DNA of 64,000 nt from Planctomycetota bacterium (GTDB lineage Bacteria; Planctomycetota; PLA2; JAEUHO01): positions 62,001-126,000 of the forward strand of contig JACKGW010000003.1 of NCBI GenBank assembly GCA_020631815.1. Direction: 5' to 3'. The translations under genes and the position numbers were made by a program. Shown here piece by piece: positions 59,270-64,000 of this stretch. Position 1 is the first letter of the stretch; every line of letters begins with the position of its first letter. The notes below the pieces were generated by a model. It did no database searches. It was not told the DNA's origin and saw only the letters and a list, made by a program, of their open reading frames with translations.

Positions 59270-60973
59270 CTAGAAGTCCAGGAGCGTGTCGAAGAGGCGC
59301 TCGGGCATGATCACGGCGCCGTTGCGACGGGCCAGGACCTCGAGCTGCGCCAGCGGGTTGGCAGCGCCCTCGCCCTCTTCCTCGTCCCCGCCCTCGTCCT
59401 CGGTGCCGACGTCCGGCGTCTCGCCGAGGCTGTTGGGAACGATGATGTAGTCGGTGTCGCCGTTGACCTGGTCCTGCACGACCACACCCAGGCGACGCAG
59501 ACGCGTCACGGCCAGCTCACGGGGCCACTTGTCGAGCTTGCCGTGGATGTACACGTGCATCGGGTCGGTCGGGTTGTAGAGCGCGTTGTGCAGGCGATCG
59601 CCGCCGGCGATCTGACCACGGCCCTCGAGGACGCGGACCTTCGACGAGTGCTCGCCGGTGACCTGCGTGACCACGACGCGGCCCTTGTCGACGCGGTTGC
59701 CGCCGCGGTCCAGACCGCTGACGACGAAGATGAGGCCGATGTACGAACGGTCGGACGTGCCGAGATCGATCGTGCCGGTGCCCAGCGCGTCGCTGACCGC
59801 GAGGATGGTGCCCTTGGGGTCGTCGCGGCGCATCCGAACGAGGTGGCGCTCCTTGGAGTTGGCCAGACCGGCGCGGTACGCGTCGCGATCGGCCTCGACC
59901 TTGGTCATCTCGCCCTTGTGGCGCTCCTTGGTCTGCTCGAGCTCGTTCTGGGCCGTGCTCTTCTCGTCCTGCAGGCGCGTGATGGACTCGGTCTGCTCGG
60001 TGATCGTGCGGTTGGCCGCCTCGATCTGCTGCGTGCTCTCGCTCTGCACGCGCGCCAGCTCGGTGCGTGTGTTGTCGAGCTCCGTACGTGCGGAGGTGAT
60101 GTCGGCAGCCTGCTGGGTGATCGTGGTGACCGCGGCGCTCTGCAGGGCGGTGATCTCGCTCTTGAAGGCGTCGATCATGGCCGGCAGGGGCTTGAGCAGG
60201 GCCTCGACCGTGTACGCGCCGCCCTCGGGGAGCGACAGGTAGTCGACGACGATCTCGGTGCCTGTCTGGCCCGCCCACTCGGCCGGCATGCGCACGACCT
60301 CGGCGATCTGCTTCCAGGACTCGTCCGTGGAGAGGTCGGCGAGGTCGGCATCGCGCTCCTTGCCCTTGGCTTCGTACTCGGCGAGCGCGTCGCGGTACTC
60401 GGCCATCTTGGCCGTGTCGTCCTCGTCGGTCGGCGGGACGGGCTTCGGGCCAAGGCCGTCCTGCCACTTGTCGCGGTAGGCCTGCAGCTTGTCCTTGAAG
60501 GCCTGGGGCAGCACCGAGTAGTCGAGCGGCTTCTCGACACCGATCTGCGAGGTGTGGATGCGGCCCGCGCGGGTGAAAGGCATCTGGGCCTTCTCTTCCA
60601 ACACGGCCAGCGTGCCCTTGCCACCCGTCTCGCCCGGCAGCGTGCCGTCGGGCTTGACGTGGGCCTCGAGCGTCGCGCGGTTGGTCGTGCTGATCGTGCG
60701 ACCGTCCGCGCTGAACGTGGCGTCTTGGAAGCCGACGATGCGCGACAGAGCCTCGAGCTCGTCCATGGCGCGCTTCGTCTCGTTCTTCGCCTGCAGCTCG
60801 GCCTCTTGGGCGTCCTTCTGCTTGGCGAGCGCCTCGTCCCGCTTGTCGGTCTCGGCGTACCACAGGTAGACGAACACGAGCAGCAGGACCAACGCGAGCA
60901 CGAGGGGCCACGCACTCGCGCCACGCTCGCTGCCACGGTAGATGCCCGACGGGTGGTGGGACGGGGCCCTCAT
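59270..60973 (-). CDS. membrane-anchored coiled-coil protein with BRCT-like C-terminus
   Basis: A 567-residue protein. A single N-terminal membrane helix (SAWPLVLALVLLLVFVYLWYAE, about 21-42) anchors it. Two helical regions (about 44-75 and 270-365; heptads such as LDNTRTELARVQSESTQQI and TRLQDEKSTAQNELEQT) predict coiled coils. A beta-rich region with repeats of DRSYIGLIFVVSGLD follows. The last 120 residues (HVYIHGKLDKWPRELAVTRLRRLGVVVQDQVNGDTDYIIV ... VLARRNGAVIMPERLFDTLL) look like a BRCT domain. It may tether protein or DNA complexes to the membrane. GGAGGAAGG precedes the ATG. Flanked by its own promoter and terminator, so monocistronic. Confidence 0.7.
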   Translation of the reverse strand: MRAPSHHPSGIYRGSERGASAWPLVLALVLLLVFVYLWYAETDKRDEALAKQKDAQEAELQAKNETKRAMDELEALSRIVGFQDATFSADGRTISTTNRATLEAHVKPDGTLPGETGGKGTLAVLEEKAQMPFTRAGRIHTSQIGVEKPLDYSVLPQAFKDKLQAYRDKWQDGLGPKPVPPTDEDDTAKMAEYRDALAEYEAKGKERDADLADLSTDESWKQIAEVVRMPAEWAGQTGTEIVVDYLSLPEGGAYTVEALLKPLPAMIDAFKSEITALQSAAVTTITQQAADITSARTELDNTRTELARVQSESTQQIEAANRTITEQTESITRLQDEKSTAQNELEQTKERHKGEMTKVEADRDAYRAGLANSKERHLVRMRRDDPKGTILAVSDALGTGTIDLGTSDRSYIGLIFVVSGLDRGGNRVDKGRVVVTQVTGEHSSKVRVLEGRGQIAGGDRLHNALYNPTDPMHVYIHGKLDKWPRELAVTRLRRLGVVVQDQVNGDTDYIIVPNSLGETPDVGTEDEGGDEEEGEGAANPLAQLEVLARRNGAVIMPERLFDTLLDF

Positions 60974-61119
60974 GCCTTCCTCCGACGGAGTCGCTGACTC
61001 CGGGGTCCATGAAATGGGTGCGCAGCGGGATGTCCCGTCGGCACCTCCCTGACGCCGCACGGGACGAACGGCCGTCCAGCGGGTCGCCCCACTGTCCGGT
61101 CCTCCTGCCCTCGGCCAAG

Positions 61120-61149
61120 AGCGTAGCCGACCCGTCACCGGACGGTCAA
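61120..61149 (-). promoter_or_regulatory. sigma70-type promoter of the coiled-coil gene
   Basis: On the minus strand TTGACC (61149-61144), an 18-base spacer and TACGCT (61125-61120), about 140 bases upstream of the start at 60973. Confidence 0.65.
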
Positions 61150-61198
61150 CCTCGGCGTCCCCGGGTGGCCCCGAGATGGGCTCGGGCGGCCGACCCCC

Positions 61199-61228
61199 TT
61201 GACCCCCCCCTCGACCCCGCCGTAGTCT
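61199..61228 (+). promoter_or_regulatory. sigma70-type promoter of coaE
   Basis: TTGACC (61199-61204), an 18-base spacer and TAGTCT (61223-61228), about 150 bases upstream of the coaE start. It mirrors the promoter on the opposite strand. Confidence 0.65.
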
Positions 61229-61385
61229 TGGGGCCCTTCGTGACCCTGGCGCCTGGGGAGCGCGGCCGGGACTCAAGTCCCTACCTGCCGCCCCGTCTCT
61301 CCGGACCCGCCTTTACAGGATCTGTCGCCTGACGCGGCACGTTCCTTTTCCGGGCCCTGCGAGGGAATCCCTGGAGGTGCCGTCC

Positions 61386-62045
61386 ATGTTCCGCTCCCGC
61401 CCCGTCATCGGCCTGCTCGGAGGCATCAGCTCAGGGAAGAGCACCGTGGCCCGTCGCCTGGCCTCGCTAGGCCCCGGTCGCGTCGTCGACGCGGACAGCT
61501 TGGCGCACGACGCCCTGGCGGCCGCCGCGGCCGACGGTCGCCTCGAGGCCGCCCTGGGCCCCGGCTTCGTGCGCGAGGACGGCAAGCCCGACCGTGCAGC
61601 GCTCGGCGCCAGCGTCTTCAGCGACACGGCGCTTCTGCGCCGCCTGGAGCGGCTCATCCACCCCACCGTGCAGGTCGCCATCAAGGCCGCCATCGAGGAC
61701 CACCTGCGCGGCGAGGGCCCGGCGGTCCTCATCCTTGATGTACCGCTGCTCATCGAGGTCGGCCTGGATCGGGCCTGCACCGAGCTCTGGTTCATCGAGG
61801 TCCCCGACGAGCTCCGCAAGGAGCGGGCCGGCGGCCGCGGCATGACGGCCGAGCAGATCGCGCAACGCGAGCGGTTCCAGAGTCCACTGGTGCGCAAGCG
61901 CGCGCGCGCCGACCGCATCTTGGTCAACGCCGGCACCCCGGCGGACCTCGACGAACAGATCCGCCGCGCGCTGGCCGACCTCGGCGCGGGCCCCGCCCCG
62001 CTGTCTCCGGTGGGCCCCGCGAAGCACGCCGACCCGGCCGCCTGA
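61386..62045 (+). CDS. coaE: dephospho-CoA kinase
   Basis: A 219-residue CoaE. IGLLGGISSGKSTVARRLASLG contains the P-loop GGISSGKST. VVDADSLAHDAL, then DRAALGASVFSDTALLRRLERLIHPTVQ and VLILDVPLLIEVGLDRACTELWFIEVP follow. MTAEQIAQRERFQSPLVRKRARADRILVNAG is the usual lid/C-terminal end. It adds the 3'-phosphate to dephospho-CoA, the last step of CoA synthesis. The ATG at 61386 is 8 bases past GGAGG; the GTG at 61377 overlaps that site and is rejected. Followed by rho after 77 bases. Confidence 0.95.
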   Translation: MFRSRPVIGLLGGISSGKSTVARRLASLGPGRVVDADSLAHDALAAAAADGRLEAALGPGFVREDGKPDRAALGASVFSDTALLRRLERLIHPTVQVAIKAAIEDHLRGEGPAVLILDVPLLIEVGLDRACTELWFIEVPDELRKERAGGRGMTAEQIAQRERFQSPLVRKRARADRILVNAGTPADLDEQIRRALADLGAGPAPLSPVGPAKHADPAA

Positions 62046-62122
62046 TCCGGCCGACGGGCGTTCATCTCTCCCCTTGAGCCCCCGACCCCGCGTGGGTCGC
62101 GGCGCCCTGCCTAGGAACGCGC

Positions 62123-63934
62123 ATGGCCGCGAAGAAGAAGAAGACTGCCAAGAAGAAGACCGCCAAGAAGGCCGCGGCGAAGAAGAGCGCGACCAAGAAG
62201 AAGTCCGCGACCGCCAAGAAGAAGACCACGGCCACGCGCAAGAAGAAGGCCACGACCACCAAGAAGGCCGCTGCCGATCCCGTCGTCGAGTCCGCAGTCG
62301 ACGACGAGCCGATCGAGAGCGAAGAGACCGTCGAAGCGGAAGCGCCGGGTCGCCCGACCGCCGGCGGACTGCGCCGGGGACGCCGCCGGCGCCTGCCCGC
62401 CGCGCGTCGCGCCGAGCTGGGCGAGGGCCTGGGCGCCGACATCCCGCCGCTCCCCGACGAGGCGGACCTGCCTGCGTTCGGACGCCCCTCCGCGCCGCCT
62501 CCGGCGCCGGTCCGCGGCGACGAGGACCCGCGCCAGCTGCTGGCGCGCGTGCGTCGCGGCGAGGCCCACGTCAGCGACCTCGGTCGCGTTCCGGAAGACG
62601 CCTTGCGTCAGCTGGCCCGCGACGAGGGCCTCGCCGTCGGTGACGGCGAGCGCGTCACGGACATCGCCGTGCGTCTCGTCACGCACCAGCCGGCGCGCTC
62701 CGGCCGCGAGGGACGCGAGGCGCGCGATGGACGCGACGGTCGCCCGCGCCGCGAGCGACGCGAGCGCAGCTCGACGCCGCGGGAGCCGGCCGAGCGCGAG
62801 CCGGCGGGCGAGATCGAGACGGTCCGCGTCGAAGGGCTGCTCGAGATGCACCCCGACGGCTACGGGTTCCTGCGCCGCTCCGAGCGTGGCTACAGCCAGC
62901 ACCCGGAGGACGTGTACGTCGCGGCCGCGCTCCTGCGCCGCGTCGGCCTGCAGCCGGGCCACTACGTGGTGGGCGAGGCCCATCGCCCCCGTCCGGGCCA
63001 GGCCTATCTCGCGCTGCAGACCGTCGAAGAGGTCAACCACCAAGACCCCGCCGTGCTCGCCGACGTGGTCCCGTTCAAGGACCTGACCGTCGTCTACCCC
63101 GACACGCGTCTGCCGCTCGAGGTCGAGCCGACCGGCTTCGAGATGCGCATCATGGACCTCTTCTGCCCGGTGGGCCGCGGCCAGCGCGGTCTCATCGTGG
63201 CGCCGCCGCGCTCGGGCAAGACGGTGCTGCTGACCAAGCTCGCCGACGCCATCGCGTCCAACAGCCCCGATGTCGACATCGTCGTGCTGCTCGTGGACGA
63301 GCGCCCCGAGGAAGTCACCAACATGCGCCGCTCGGTGCGTGGCGAGGTCATCGCGTCCACCTTCGACAAGCCCGCCGCCAACCACGTCCGTGTGGCCGAG
63401 CTCGTCATGGAGAAGGTCAAGCGCATGGTCGAGCTCGGACGCCACGTCGTCCTGCTGCTCGACTCCATCACGCGCCTCGGCCGCGCCTACAACAACATGA
63501 CCGGCGGCAGCGGCCGCATCCTCACGGGCGGCTTGGACGCCAACGCGCTCACCAAGCCCAAGCGCTTCTTCAGCAGCGCGCGCAACGTCGAGGACGGCGG
63601 CAGCCTGACGATCATCGCTTCGGCCCTCGTGGACACCGGCTCCAAGCTGGACCAGGTGATCTTCGAAGAGTTCAAGGGCACGGGCAACATGGAGTGCGTG
63701 CTCAGCCGCGACCTCTCCAACGCCCGTATCTGGCCCGCCATCGACGTTCCCGCTTCAGGGACGCGCAACGAAGACCTGCTGCTTCACCCCGACGAGATGG
63801 CGCAGACGGTGCGCCTTCGTCGCGCCGTGACGGGTCTCCCGGCCGAAGAGGTCATGCGCGCCCTGATCGTCAAGCTGAGGGAGTTCCCGACGAACCGGGA
63901 GTTCCTCATGGCGCTCGGCGACGGGGGGATGTAG
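62123..63934 (+). CDS. rho: transcription termination factor Rho, long form
   Basis: A 603-residue Rho, against about 420 in E. coli. The first 50 residues are Lys/Ala repeats (AAKKKKTAKKKTAKKAAAKK) like a histone tail, followed by an acidic linker and an Arg/Glu-rich insert (about 190-230). The cold-shock RNA-binding domain reads VEGLLEMHPDGYGFLRRSERGY. The ATPase has LIVAPPRSGKTVLLTKLA (Walker A), VVLLVDERPEEVTNMRR, ASTFDKPAANHVRVAELV, VVLLLDSITRLGRAYN (Walker B) and KGTGNMECVLSRDLSNARIWPAIDV. Secondary RNA sites are conserved. AGGA lies 6 bases before the ATG. Confidence 0.97.
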   Translation: MAAKKKKTAKKKTAKKAAAKKSATKKKSATAKKKTTATRKKKATTTKKAAADPVVESAVDDEPIESEETVEAEAPGRPTAGGLRRGRRRRLPAARRAELGEGLGADIPPLPDEADLPAFGRPSAPPPAPVRGDEDPRQLLARVRRGEAHVSDLGRVPEDALRQLARDEGLAVGDGERVTDIAVRLVTHQPARSGREGREARDGRDGRPRRERRERSSTPREPAEREPAGEIETVRVEGLLEMHPDGYGFLRRSERGYSQHPEDVYVAAALLRRVGLQPGHYVVGEAHRPRPGQAYLALQTVEEVNHQDPAVLADVVPFKDLTVVYPDTRLPLEVEPTGFEMRIMDLFCPVGRGQRGLIVAPPRSGKTVLLTKLADAIASNSPDVDIVVLLVDERPEEVTNMRRSVRGEVIASTFDKPAANHVRVAELVMEKVKRMVELGRHVVLLLDSITRLGRAYNNMTGGSGRILTGGLDANALTKPKRFFSSARNVEDGGSLTIIASALVDTGSKLDQVIFEEFKGTGNMECVLSRDLSNARIWPAIDVPASGTRNEDLLLHPDEMAQTVRLRRAVTGLPAEEVMRALIVKLREFPTNREFLMALGDGGM

Positions 63935-64000
63935 CGGCGTAGCTCGCGCGCCACGCGAGCACGCGCTTCACGTACCGCCGCGTCTCGTCGAAGGCCTCGC
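63906..64000 (-). CDS. 3' end of a probable lytic transglycosylase
   Basis: A frame open to the window edge on the minus strand encodes 30 residues, EAFDETRRYVKRVLAWRASY followed by a short basic tail, and stops at TGA (63908-63906). ETRxYVxRVL is the usual C-terminal signature of Slt-type soluble lytic transglycosylases, which cleave peptidoglycan glycan strands. It overlaps the 3' end of rho by 29 bases in convergent orientation. The rest lies outside the window. Confidence 0.55.
   Translation of the reverse strand, partial: EAFDETRRYVKRVLAWRASYAATSPRRRAP

Larger units (their letters stand above)
60974..61385. other. 412-base divergent intergenic region, no gene
   Basis: Separates the coiled-coil gene (minus) from coaE (plus). 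It holds two back-to-back promoters (listed separately) and leaders of roughly 140-150 bases on both sides. In the coaE leader GGGAC-TCAA-GTCCC (61268-61281) is a small hairpin. I see no reading frame with coding character. Confidence 0.6.

Noticed and set aside
61230..61320. A tRNA-like or small RNA fold in the coaE leader.
   Set aside because: Only a 5-base hairpin is convincing; no cloverleaf can be drawn.

Overview
The window is very GC-rich and gene-dense. It carries an outer-membrane biogenesis and lipid A block (bamA, skp/ompH-like, a fused lpxC-fabZ, lpxA), several lipoproteins, Tat transport (tatC), many eukaryote-type Ser/Thr kinase domains and a sulfatase-modifying-factor (FGE-like) domain. 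This is the gene content of a diderm bacterium. The fused LpxC-FabZ, the wealth of kinases and the long lysine-rich Rho point, as inference, to a high-GC Planctomycetota lineage or a close relative. No rRNA, CRISPR array, insertion sequence or phage module was seen. Two tRNAs are present (Lys-TTT, Gln-TTG).

Layout. 1-5.9 kb: secreted GH29-type glycosidase with a coupled lipoprotein, a methyltransferase, a secreted unknown, DUF523 and Bcp peroxiredoxin. 6.0-14.5 kb: a three-gene cassette joined by 4-base overlaps (a double Ser/Thr kinase with a membrane domain; a pseudokinase-FGE protein; a J-like pseudokinase protein). 14.5-19.8 kb: CorA, a DJ-1-like protein, GNAT, an EfpL/YeiP-type EF-P paralogue and a haem peroxidase lipoprotein. 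19.8-23.0 kb: a histidine kinase/response regulator pair divergent from a secreted EF-hand protein. 23.0-26.0 kb: queA-queG-glycosyltransferase. 26-31.4 kb: a secreted alpha/beta hydrolase, an HNH-nuclease/RuvB-like AAA+ fusion and YebC. 31.4-38.5 kb: metallopeptidase, tRNA-Lys, Gly-rich lipoprotein, a methyltransferase-like protein, Tat-exported pirin, DUF937, RlmN-like, MscL and a TraB/GumN-like protein. 38.5-55.7 kb: a long co-oriented minus-strand housekeeping block, in transcription order glmU-prs-rplY-pth-rpsF-rpsR-rplI-dnaB-bamA-ompH-lpxC/fabZ-lpxA-Gfo/Idh-rpsB-tsf-pyrH-frr. 55.8-64 kb: tRNA-Gln, cinA, ychF-like, tatC, a membrane-anchored coiled-coil protein with a BRCT-like end, coaE, rho and the 3' tip of a probable lytic transglycosylase.

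How it works together. The minus-strand block couples nucleotide-sugar and PRPP supply, translation factors and ribosomal proteins, the replicative helicase and outer-membrane assembly. Good sigma70-type promoters are visible (TTGACG-N16-TACACT before rpsB; TTGACC-N18-TANNCT in both directions between the coiled-coil gene and coaE). Several genes have a TANNNT box 7-10 bases before the start codon and no Shine-Dalgarno, suggesting leaderless transcripts.

The most unusual signals are (i) the kinase/pseudokinase/pseudokinase cassette, (ii) the HNH-RuvB fusion with its structured 5' region and three internal copies of a palindromic motif, (iii) a multi-stem, possibly pseudoknotted element filling the 306-base rpsB-tsf gap, and (iv) the EF-hand/two-component pair in which sensor and partner share a Pro/Gly-rich low-complexity segment.
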